Shown here: piece after piece, positions 36,901 to 48,509 of the stretch
Numbering within the stretch: the first letter of the stretch is position 1
Layout: each line of letters starts with the position of its first letter
Assembly: GCA_949130485.1 (NCBI GenBank)
Contig: OX422183.1
Coordinates: forward strand, 8,398,636-8,462,635
DNA length: 64,000 nucleotides
Origin: Agelas oroides
Lineage: Eukaryota; Porifera; Demospongiae; Agelasida; Agelasidae
Direction of reading: 5' to 3'
The notes under the pieces: model-generated
The model's database searches: none
What the model saw: only the letters and a program-made list of their open reading frames with translations
What the model was told of the DNA's origin: nothing
Position numbers and translations under genes: made by a program

Positions 36901-39900
36901 AGATGGTAAGTTGACTATTCGAATGATACATGTGCACATTGCCATACAATGTCACTCGTAGGCCAACATGCAAGAATTAGTAAGAAACTCTGCCAAATGC
37001 CGTCCATGTAGGTAGATACTTTCTCCGTTTCCCCTCTTCTTATTCACCTTCTCCCATCCAGCACTTCACTTTCCCTCCCATGTCCCACTGTTTTCCATGT
37101 CCTGTCTATCATTTATGATCTCACTGTCAAAGAGATTACAATACCACCCGCCCGTATTAGGAAACAAGCCGGATATGTAATAGAACAGTGATACACAACT
37201 AGTGTGTGATAAACAATGGCATGTGCAGAAATTAACACAAAAGTCTTTGGTTGGTATCGTCGTATTGTAGACTTTCGTTAGTATAATTTCTGTGATGAGG
37301 TTACATAATATTGTTGTTTCACTTGTTTATCTTCTTTTCCCACATGAACTGGTTCATTCCCTCCTACTTAGGCGGTAAGTTGACTATTCAAATGATACAT
37401 GTGCACATTGCCATACAATGTCACTCGTAGGCCAACATGCAAAATTAGTAAGAAACTCTGCCAAATGCCATCCATGTAGGTAGATACTTTCTGCACATCT
37501 CCTCTTCTTATTTGCCTTCTCCCATCCCCCACTTCTCTTTCCCTCCCATGTCCCACCCTCTTCCATGTCCTGTCTATCATTTATGACCTCACTGTCACAA
37601 GAGATTACAATACCACCCACCCGTATTAGGAAACAAGCCAGATATGCAATAGAACAGTGATACACAACTAGTGTGTGATAAACAATGGCATGTGCAGAAA
37701 TTAACACAAAAGTCTTTGGTTGGTATCGTCGTATTGTAGACTTTCGTTAGTATAATTTCTGTGATGAGGGGTTACATAATAATGTTGTTTCACTTGTTTA
37801 TCTTCTTTTCCCACATGAACTGGTTCATTCCCTCCTACTTAGGTGGTAAGTTGACTATTCGAATGATACATGTGCACATTGCCATACAATGTCACTCGTA
37901 GGCCAACATGCAAGAATTAGTAAGAAAGTCTGTCAAATGCTGTCCATGTAGGTAGATACTTTCTGCATATCTCCTCTTCTTATTTGCCTTCTCCCATCCC
38001 CCACCTTCTCTTTCCCTCCCATGTCCTGTCTATCATTCATGACCTCACTGTCTCAAGAGATTACAATACCACCCACCCGTATTAGGAAACAAGCCGGATA
38101 TGCAATAGAACAGTGACCATGATAATACACAACTAGTGTGTGATAAACAATGGCATGTGCATAATTTGACACAACAGTCTTTGTCTGGTTTTGTCGTATT
38201 GTAGACTTTCATCAGCATAACTTCTGTGATGAGGTTACATAATAATGTTGTTTGACTTGTTCATCTTCTTTTCCCACATGAACTGGTCCATTCCCTCCTA
38301 CTCAGATGGTAAGCTGACTATTAGAATGATACATGCGCACATTGTCATACAATGTCACTCATAGGCAAACATGCAAGAATTAGAAAGAAACTCTGTCAAA
38401 TGCCATCCATGTAGTAGATACTTTCTCTGTTTCTCCTCATCTTATTCACCTTCTCCCATCCAGCACTTAACTTTCCCTCCCATGTCCCACTGTTTTCCAT
38501 GTCCTGTCTATCATTTATGACCTCACTGTCACAAGAGATTACAATACCACCCACCCATATTAGGAAACAAGCCAGATATGCAATACAACAGTGATACACA
38601 ACTAGTGTGTGATAAACAGTGGCATGTGCAGAAATTAACACAAAAGTCTTTGGTTGGTATCATTGTATTGTAGACTTTCGTTAGTATAATTTCTGTGATG
38701 AGGTTACATAATAATGTTTTTTCACTTGTTCATCTTCTTTTCCCACATGAACTGGTCCATTCCCTCCTACTCAGATGGTAAGCTGACTATTAGAATGATA
38801 CATGCGCACATTGTCATACAATGTCACTCATAGGCAAACATGCAAGAATTAGTAAGAAAGTCTGCCAAATGCCGTCCATGTAGGTAGATACTTTCTCCGT
38901 TTCCCCTCTTCTTATTCACCTTCTCCCATCCAGCACTTCACTTTCCCTCCCATGTCCCACTGTTTTCCATGTCCTGTCTATCATTTATGATCTCACTGTC
39001 AAAGAGATTACAATACCACCCGCCCGTTTAGGAAACAAGCCGGATATGTAATAGAACAGTGATACACAACTAGTGTGTGATAAATAATGGCATGTGCAGA
39101 AATTAACACAAAAGTCTTTTGCTGGTATTGTCGTATTGTAGACTTTTGTTAGTATAATTTCTGTGATGAGGTTACATTATAATGTTGTTTCACCTGTTTA
39201 TCTTCTTTTCCCACATGAACTGGTCCATTCCCTCCTACTCAGCGGGTAAGTTGACTATTCGAATGATACATGTGCACATTGCCATACAATGTCACTCGTA
39301 GGCCAACAAGCAAGAATTAGTAAGAAAGTCTGTCAAATGCCGTCCATGTAGGTAGATAGTTTCTGCATATCTCCTCTTCTTATTTGCCTTCTCCCATCCC
39401 CCACTTCTCTTTCCCTCCCATGTCCCACTGTTTTCCATGTCCTGTCTATCATTTATGACCTCACTGTCACAAGAGATTACAATACCACCCACCCGTATTA
39501 GGAAACAAGCCAGATATGCAATAGAAGAGTGATACACAACTAGTGTGTGATAAACAATGGCATGTGCAGAAATTAACACAAAAGTCTTTGGTTGGTATCA
39601 TTGTATTGTAGACTTTCGTTAGTATAATTTCTGTGATGAGGTTACATAATAATGTTTTTTCACTTGTTTATCTTCTTTTCCCACATGAACTGGTTCATTC
39701 CATCCTACTCAGCTGGTAAGTTGACTATTCGAATGATACATGTGCACATTGCCATACAATGTCACTCGTAGGCCAACATGCAAGAATTAGTAAGCAACTC
39801 TGCCAAATGCCGTCCATGTAGGTAGATACTTTCTCCATTTCCCCTCTTCTTATTCACCTTCTCCCGTCCAGCACTTCACTTTCCCTCCCATGTCCCACTG

Positions 39901-42039
39901 TTTTCCATGTCCTGTCTATCATTTATGACCTCACTGTCACAAGAGATTACAATACCACCTACCCGTATTAGGAAACAAGCCGGATATGCAATAGAACAGT
40001 GATACACAACTAGTGTGTGATAAACAATGGCATGTACAGAAATTAACACAAAAGTCTTTGGTTGGTATCATTGTAATGTAGACTTTCGTTAGTATAATTT
40101 CTGTGATGAGGTTACATAATAATGTTTTTTCACTTGTTTATCTTCTTTTCCCACATGAACTGGTTCATTCCCTCCTACTTAGGAGGTAAGTTGACTATTC
40201 CAATGATACATGTGCACATTGCCATACAATGTCACTCGTAGGCCAACATGCAAGAATTAGTAAGAAACTCTGCCAAATGCCGTCCATGTAGGTAGATACT
40301 TTCTCCGTTTCCCCTCTTCTTATTCACCTTCTCCCATCCAGCACTTCACTTTCCCTCCCATGTCCCACTGTTTTCCATGTCCTGTCTATCATTTATGATC
40401 TCACTGTCAAAGAGATTACAATACCACCCGCCCGTATTAGGAAACAGGCCAGATATGCAATAGAACAGTGATACACAACTAGTGTGTGATAAACAATGGC
40501 ATGTGCAGAAATTAACTCAAAAGTCTTTTGCTGGTATTGTCGTATTGTAGACTTTCGTTAGTATAATTTCTGTGAGGAGGTTACATAATATTGTTGTTTC
40601 ACTTGTTTATCTTCTTTTCCCACATGAACTGGTTCATTCCCTCCTACTTAGGTGGTAAGTTGACTATTCGAATGATACATGTGCACATTGCCATACAATG
40701 TCACTCGTAGGCCAACAAGCAAGAATTAGTAAGAAAGTCTGTCAAATGCCGTCCATGTAGGTAGATAGTTTCTGCATATCTCCTCTTCTTATTTGCCTTC
40801 TCCCATCCCCCACTTCTCTTTCCCTCCCATGTCCCACTGTTTTCCATGTCCTGTCTATCATTTATGACCTCACTGTTACAAGAGATTACAATACCACCCG
40901 CCCGTATTAGGAAACAAGCCAGATATGCAATAGAACAGTGATACACAACTAGTGTGTGATAAACAATGGCATGTGCAGAAATTAACACAAAAGTCTTTGG
41001 TTGTTATCATTGTATTGTAGACTTTCGTTAGTATAATTTCTGTGATGAGGTTACATAATATTGTTGTTTCACTTGTTTATCTTGTTTTCCCACATGAACT
41101 GGTTCATTCACTCCTACTCAGTTTGTAAGTTGACTATTTGAATGATACATGTGCACATTGCCATACAATGTTGCTCGTAGGCCAACATGCAAGAATTAGT
41201 AAGAAACGCTGCCAAATGCCGTCCATGTAGGTAGATACTTTCTCCGTTTCTTCTCTTCTTATTCACCTTCTTCCATCCCCCACTTCTCTTTCCCTCCCTT
41301 GTCCTGTCTAGCATTTATGACCTCACTGTCACAAGAGATTACAATACCACCCACCCGTATTAGGTAACAAGCCAGATATGCAATAGAACAGTGATACACA
41401 ACTAGTGTGTGATAAACAATGGCATGTGCAGAAATTAACACAAAAGTCTTTGGTTGGTATCATTGTATTGTAGACTTTCGTTAGTATAATTTCTGGGATG
41501 AGGTTACATAATAATGTTTTTTCACTTGCTTATCTTCTTTTCCCACATGAACTGGTTCATTCCCTCCTACTTAGGGGGTAAGTTGACTATTCGAATGATA
41601 CATGTGCACATTGCCATACAATGTCACTCCTGGCCAACATGCAAGAATTAGTAAGAAACTCTGCCAAATGCCGTCCATGTAGGTAGATACTTTCTCCGTT
41701 TCCCCTCTTCTTATTCACCTCCTCCCATCCATCACTTCACTTTCCCTCCCATGTCCCACTGTTTTCCATGTCCTGTCTATCATTTATGATCTCACTGTCA
41801 AAGAGATTACAATATCACCCACCCGTATTAGGAAACAAGCCAGATATGCAATAGAACAGTGATACACAACTAGTGTGTGATGAACAGTGCCATGTGCAGA
41901 AATTAACACAAAAGTCTTTGGTTGGTATTGTCATATTGTAGTCTTTCGTTAGTATAATTTCTGTGATGAGGTTACATAATATTGTTGTTTCACTTGTTTA
42001 TCTTCTTTTCCCACATGAACTGGTTCATTCCCTCCTACT

Positions 42040-44855
42040 CAGCTGGTAAGTTGACTATTGGAATGATACATGTGCTCATTGCCATACAATGTCACTCGTA
42101 GGCCAACATGCAAGAATTAGTGAGAGACTCTGCCAAATGCCGTCCATGTAGGTAGATACTTTCTCCGTTTCCCCTCTTCGTATTTGCCTTCTCCCATCCA
42201 GCACTTCACTTTCCCTCCCAATCCCACCCTTCTTCCATGTCCTGTCTATCATTTATAATCTCACTGTCACAAGAGATTACAATACCACCCGCCCGTATTA
42301 GGTAACAAGCCAGATATGCAATAGAACAGTGATACACAACTAGTGTGCGATAAACAATGGTATGTGCAGAAATTAACACAAAAAGTCTTTGGTTGGTATC
42401 GTTGTATTGTACACCTTCATCAGTATAATTTCTGTGATGAGGTTACATAATAATGTTGTTTCACTTGTTTATCTTCTTTTCCCACATGAACTGGTACATT
42501 CCCTCCTACTTAGGCGGTAAGTTGACTATTCGAATGATATATGTGCACATTGCCATACAATGTCACTCGTAGGCCAACATGCAAGAATTAGTAAGAAACT
42601 CTGCCAAATGCCGTCCATTTAGGTAGATATTTTCTGCATATCTCCTCTTCTTATATGCCTTCTCCCACCCCCCACTTCTCTTTCCCTCCCATGTCCCACT
42701 GTTTTCCATGTCCTGTCTATCATTTATGACTTCACTGTCACAAGAGATTACAATACCACCCGCCCGTATTAGGTAACAAGCCAGATATGCAATAGAACAG
42801 TGATACACAACTAGTGTGTGATAAACAATGGCATGTGCAGAAATTAACACAAAATTCTTTGGTTGGTATCTTCGTATTGTAGACTTTCGTTAGTATAATT
42901 TCTATGATGAGGTTACATAATGTTGTTTCACTTGTTTATCTTCTTTTCCCACATGAACTGGTTCATTCCCTCCTACTTAGGCGGTAAGTTGACTATTCAA
43001 ATGATACATGTGCACATTGCCATACAATGTCACTCGTAGGCCAACATGCAAAATTAGTAAGAAACTCTGCCAAATGCCATCCATGTAGGTAGATACTTTC
43101 TGCACATCTCCTCTTCTTATTTGCCTTCTCCCATCCCCCACTTCTCTTTCCCTCCCATGTCCCACCCTCTTCCATGTCCTGTCTATCATTTATGACCTCA
43201 CTGTCACAAGAGATTACAATACCACCCACCCGTATTAGGAAACAAGCCGGATATGCAATAGAACAGTGACCATGATAATACACAACTAGGGTGTGATAAA
43301 CAATGGCATGTGCATAATTTGACACAACAGTCTTTGTCTGGTTTTGTCGTATTGTAGACTTTCATCAGTATAATTTCTGTGATGAGGTTACATAATAATG
43401 TTGTTTCACTTGTTTATCTTCTTTTCCCACATGAACTGGTTTATTCCCTCCTACTCAGCTGGTAAGTTGACTATTGGAATGATACATGTGCTCATTGCCA
43501 TACAATGTCACTCGTAGGCCAACATGCAAGAATTAGTGAGAGACTCTGCCAAATGCCGTCCATGTAGGTAGATACTTTCTCCGTTTCCCCTCTTCGTATT
43601 TGCCTTCTCCCATCCAGCACTTCACTTTCCCTCCCAATCCCACCCTTCTTCCATGTCCTGTCTATCATTTATAATCTCACTGTCACAAGAGATTACAATA
43701 CCACCCGCCCGTATTAGGTAACAAGCCAGATATGCAATAGAACAGTGATACACAACTAGTGTGCGATAAACAATGGTATGTGCAGAAATTAACACAAAAA
43801 GTCTTTGGTTGGTATCGTTGTATTGTACACCTTCATCAGTATAATTTCTGTGATGAGGTTACATAATAATGTTGTTTCACTTGTTTATCTTCTTTTCCCA
43901 CATGAACTGGTACATTCCCTCCTACTTAGGCGGTAAGTTGACTATTCGAATGATATATGTGCACATTGCCATACAATGTCACTCGTAGGCCAACATGCAA
44001 GAATTAGTAAGAAACTCTGCCAAATGCCGTCCATTTAGGTAGATATTTTCTGCATATCTCCTCTTCTTATATGCCTTCTCCCACCCCCCACTTCTCTTTC
44101 CCTCCCATGTCCCACTGTTTTCCATGTCCTGTCTATCATTTATGACTTCACTGTCACAAGAGATTACAATACCACCCGCCCGTATTAGGTAACAAGCCAG
44201 ATATGCAATAGAACAGTGATACACAACTAGTGTGTGATAAACAATGGCATGTGCAGAAATTAACACAAAATTCTTTGGTTGGTATCGTCGTATTGTAGAC
44301 TTTCGTTAGTATAATTTCTATGATGAGGTTACATAATGTTGTTTCACTTGTTTATCTTCTTTTCCCACATGAACTGGTTCATTCCCTCCTACTTAGGCGG
44401 TAAGTTGACTATTCAAATGATACATGTGCACATTGCCATACAATGTCACTCGTAGGCCAACATGCAAAATTAGTAAGAAACTCTGCCAAATGCCATCCAT
44501 GTAGGTAGATACTTTCTGCACATCTCCTCTTCTTATTTGCCTTCTCCCATCCCCCACTTCTCTTTCCCTCCCATGTCCCACCCTCTTCCATGTCCTGTCT
44601 ATCATTTATGACCTCACTGTCACAAGAGATTACAATACCACCCACCCGTATTAGGAAACAAGCCGGATATGCAATAGAACAGTGACCATGATAATACACA
44701 ACTAGGGTGTGATAAACAATGGCATGTGCATAATTTGACACAACAGTCTTTGTCTGGTTTTGTCGTATTGTAGACTTTCATCAGTATAATTTCTGTGATG
44801 AGGTTACATAATAATGTTGTTTCACTTGTTTATCTTCTTTTCCAACATGAACTGG
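42040..44855 (+). repeat. Two near-identical 1416-bp trimeric satellite units
   Basis: Three consecutive monomers (junction triplets CTG, GCG, GCG) are repeated once at a 1416-bp offset: 42563 and 43979, and 42977 and 44393, are equivalent points. Rare shared variants include CTCTTCGTATTTGCC, TTGTATTGTACACC and CCGTCCATTTAGGTAG. Very few differences were seen between the two copies, so the duplication is recent. Confidence 0.9.
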
Positions 44856-46289
44856 TCCATTCCCTCCTACTCAGCGGGTAAGTTGACTATTAGAATGATA
44901 CATGCGCACATTGTCATACAATGTCACTCATAGGCAAACATGCAAGAATTAGTAAGAAACTCTGCCAAATGCCGTCCATGTAGGTAGATACTTTCTCCGT
45001 TTCACCTCTTCTTTTTGCCTTCTCCCATTCCCCACCTTCTCTTTCCCTCCCATGTCCCACCCTCTTCCATGTCCTGTCTATCATTTATGACCTCACTTTG
45101 ACAAGAGATTACAATACCATCCACCCGTATTAGGAAACAAGCCAGATATGCAATAGAACAGTGATACACAACTAGTGTGTGATAAACAGTGGCATGTGCA
45201 GAAATTAACACAAAAGTCTTTTGCTGGTATTGTCGTATTGTAGACTTTCGTTCGTGTAATTTCTGTGATGAGGTTACATAATATTGTTGTTTCACTTGTT
45301 TATCTTCTTTTCCCACATGAACTGGTTCATTCCCTCCTACTTAGGGGGTAAGTTGACTATTCGAATGATACATGTGTACATTGCCATACAATGTCACTCG
45401 TAGGCCAACATGCAAGAATTAGTAAGAAAGTCTGTCACATACCGTCCATGTAGGTAGATACTTTCTCCGTTTCTCCTCTTCTTATTTGCCTTCTCCCATC
45501 CCGCACTTCTCTTTCCCTCCCATGTCCCACCCTCTTCCATGTCCTGTCTATCATTTATGACCTCACTGTCACAAGAGATTAAAATACCACCCACCCGTAT
45601 TAGGAAACAAGCCAGATATGCAATAGAACAGTGACCATGATAATACACAACTAGGGTGTGATAAACAATGGCATGTGCATAATTTGACACAACAGTCTTT
45701 GTCTGGTTTTGTCGTATTGTAGACTTTCATCAGTATAATTTCTGTGATGAGGTTACAAAATAATGTTGTTTCACTTGTTTATCTTCTTTTCCAACATGAA
45801 CTGGTCCCTTCCTTCCTACTCAGCGGGTAAGTTGACTATTAGAATGATACATGCGCACATTGTCATACAATGTCACTCATAGGCAAACATGCAAGAATTA
45901 GTAAGAAACTCTGCCAAATGCCGTCCATGTAGGTAGATACTTTCTCCGTTTCACCTCTTCTTATTTGCCTTCTCCCATCCCGCACTTCTCTTTCCCTCCC
46001 ATGTCCTGTCTATCATTTATGACCTCACTGTCACAAGAGATTACAATACCACCTGCCGTATTAGGAAACAAGCCAGATATACAATAGAACAGTGATACAC
46101 AACTAGTGTGTGATAAACAATGGCATGTGCAGAAATTAACACAAAAGTCTTTGGTTGGTATCGTCGTATTGTAGACTTTCGTTAGTATAATTTCTGTATT
46201 GAGGTTACATAATAATGTTGTTTCACTTGTTTATCTTCTTTTCCCACATGAACTGGTTCATTCCCTCCAATTCAGGAAGTAAGTTGACT

Positions 46290-46715
46290 ATTCGAATGAT
46301 ACATGTGCACATTGTCATACAATGTCACTCGTAGGCATACAATGTCACTCATAGGCAAACTTCACTCTGTCAACATTCTGTCCATGTACACTGTAAGTAG
46401 ATACCATCTCTTGCTATTTTCCTCTCCCATATTGCTCTTTTCCCTTTGTCTCCCATTACCCTTCCTATTTTATTCTCTTATGTTTTAAGACCCCACTGTC
46501 ACAAGGGATTATGCCCCTCCATATTGGCAGACAAGCCTCCGAGCATGGTGACTAGTGTGCGATAAACAGCTCCCCCCCCCTCCCAGTTCTCCCCTTCTCA
46601 TTTCCTATCCCCTTTTTCCTTTGTTTTCTGTTTTTGTATACAATGTTGCAGTTTACTAATCACCTCAATTTCCCACTTGTGAATTGGTCCATAAATTCAT
46701 TCCTACTTTAATCCA
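46290..46715 (+). repeat. Degenerate terminal satellite monomer
   Basis: The right border of the array is strongly diverged. The order of landmarks is kept (GTCCATGTA.., pyrimidine block, CACTGTCACAAGGGATTA, ACTAGTGTGCGATAAACA, ..CACTTGTGAATTGGTCC.., ATTCCTACTTTA), but identity is low. A 20-bp segment CATACAATGTCACTC is duplicated at 46318-46350. Divergence at the edge, with homogeneity inside, is the usual pattern of unequal exchange. Confidence 0.75.
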
Positions 46716-48509
46716 CTGGTATTCCACTACTTTTTTGATAGGCACTGCAAGAGAAGAAGATGAAAGGTGAAGTCTTCATCCACGGTTTTTACATGCCAGC
46801 CCTTGTGTGAACTGCAATAATGAAAACATAAGTTTCTTCCTGGGAAGCTTGGGGAGTGGGGAGAGATATTGGAGAGTTGCCTCACCCAACTAGCAGCCAA
46901 TGGTAGCTGGGTTGCTTGTGATTTTAAATCACCAAAGTGTATTTCATTGGGTGAGAAAGAGATCAAGTGTCAAGTGGGCAGTACTGTTTTTATTACAACA
47001 CTACAGAAGGACAATAATATTTCAATTCCTGCTTCTAGATTAGATGAATTATTGTGGTAGAAGTACTTCCAAAGAAAGCACTAGCCTCGCTCACATAAGA
47101 CTACTCACCTAAATCATCTTAGGCTCTCCCAAAGTGTGTAAGGTAACCATCTGATTGGCTCTCTGTCTGCTGGAGGTACTTGCTTTGATAAGAACAGAAT
47201 CACTCTTAACAAGGGGGTGCTGTAAAGAGCGGAATATGGATTAACAGAACAACAGAATAACTTTGATTGACCAGAAATGAAAAATGCTGACACTCCACTT
47301 GGAGCTGCCATCCAGCATGGTAGGTCTGCCACCGCTGTTTGAACCTGAAGTTGTAGAGGGGCTACAAACACTGGGTAATCCTTGTGGAAGACGTCGATAA
47401 TTACAAAACTAAAGTCTTATGAGCCAAGAAGCACTGTAGGTGAGGTGCACTAGAAAATTGTACAGAATTTAGCAGTTTGACCCTGGTTTGATTTAGACTG
47501 GGGTCCTTTCTTAAGGCTTGAAACTGCCTCAGTGAGCCTGACTTTATGAATAGAAGGCCTTTTGTCACTCTCACAATATCCATGCGCCTATATCATGCAT
47601 GGGCAAGTGAATGAAGAGACCCCCGATACTTGCTGGCCTAACCGCAATAGCGCAAGTTACATGCAGCCTTGTATGTTAGTTTCTAATGCTGCGCCGCTGT
47701 TTTGTTGCTTTAGCCAAGCAGTGCCCAGCTTTTGTATCAACAACTATGATTTACTTTCTGCTCGTCCTCTTCTTACTGGATACGATTTACAATGCTAATT
47801 TTAGTGGCAGTCCAAGTTTAGAGCAACACTCGAGGTCTTCGACAAAGTTTGTAGCATTTGTAGTCCCTGTAAAACTTCAGAATACATATGGTAGTGCCAG
47901 GATTAGCAAACTACCTTACTACACAGCAGTGTTCACATGTGCAATACTGGCAATTAAAAAAGTGACTTGAGCATAATTGGACAACAAAAATTCTAGGTTA
48001 TTGGGACAAGACTAAGTGAGCCCCATATGAGTATTGAGGTGCACCAAGCTTGGGTCTGTTGGTTTGCAATAAGATTTCGTATATACACTCCAACCTTCCA
48101 TTAACATGTTTGAGCGGTGCAACAGGCAGGTTTGCAAGACTAACTTGAATGCTTGATGACTTGTGACAAGTGTTCTATATACAGGGTAAACTCATGCTTT
48201 CACTCTGTGACTCTTCTCACTACAACTATAGTATGTGCAAACTTTTTACAGTGTACCATTGTCGGGAAGGCAACTAGCTCAGGCTTACACCCACAATGCC
48301 CTAGTATCTACTATTGTATTTAAACTGTAAAAATGTTATTTGATCAAGTAACTAGGCTACTGTGAGCATTTAATTCCTGTAGACCATACTAGGCTCCTCC
48401 CTCCATGCACATGCACACAACTGTTCAATTTTTGTATGGCAGGTCAAATGTTGCATGCTAACACATGATAGTATATTCTCATGTAACATTGGTTGACTGC
48501 TGTTTGCAG
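46716..48509. other. Stretch without recognised gene, between satellite and ROCO exon
   Basis: A plus-strand open stretch of 63 codons at 46869-47060 (..ANGSWVACDFKSPKCISLG..) has balanced composition but no recognised family and no clear splice sites. I do not call it a gene. No exon upstream of 48510 could be supported. The 3' end TGCTGTTTGCAG is the acceptor of the ROCO exon. Confidence 0.35.

Larger units (their letters stand above)
8600..46715 (+). repeat. 38-kb tandem satellite, ~465-470-bp monomer
   Basis: The same unit recurs head to tail across the whole interval. Landmarks in order are GATACATGTGCACATTG, CCGTCCATGTAGGTAGATA, a long pyrimidine block (CTCTTCTTATT ... CCCATCC), TCACTGTCACAAGAGATTAC, ACCACCCACCCGTATTAG, ACTAGTGTGTGATAAACAA, TTGTAGACTTTC, AGTATAATTTCTGTGATGAG, TTCCCACATGAACTGG, CTCCTACTCAG, then three variable bases and GTAAGTTGAC. 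I count about 72 monomers retaining the last motif. Two subfamilies are visible: left of about 21 kb the monomers mostly read GTATTAGCAAAC, right of it GTATTAGGAAAC. Five elements have inserted. The pyrimidine-rich strand is always the plus strand. Function unknown. Confidence 0.95.

Noticed and set aside
25332-46000. Dozens of minus-strand open frames of 60-120 codons in the satellite (for example starting MLISAHAIVYHTLVVYH)
   Set aside because: They recur because the monomer recurs. A 17-base indel (CCACCCTCTTCCATGTC present or absent) shifts the frame between copies, the lysine/glycine-rich tail is only the complement of the pyrimidine block, and there is no sign of frame conservation.
8600-46715. 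Periodic repeat resembling a CRISPR array
   Set aside because: The unit is about 467 bp with similarity throughout. There are no short repeats with unique spacers, no cas genes, and the DNA is eukaryotic.
47114-47970. Several 60-95-codon frames between the satellite and the ROCO exon
   Set aside because: None has a recognisable domain or consistent splice borders, and they overlap each other on both strands.
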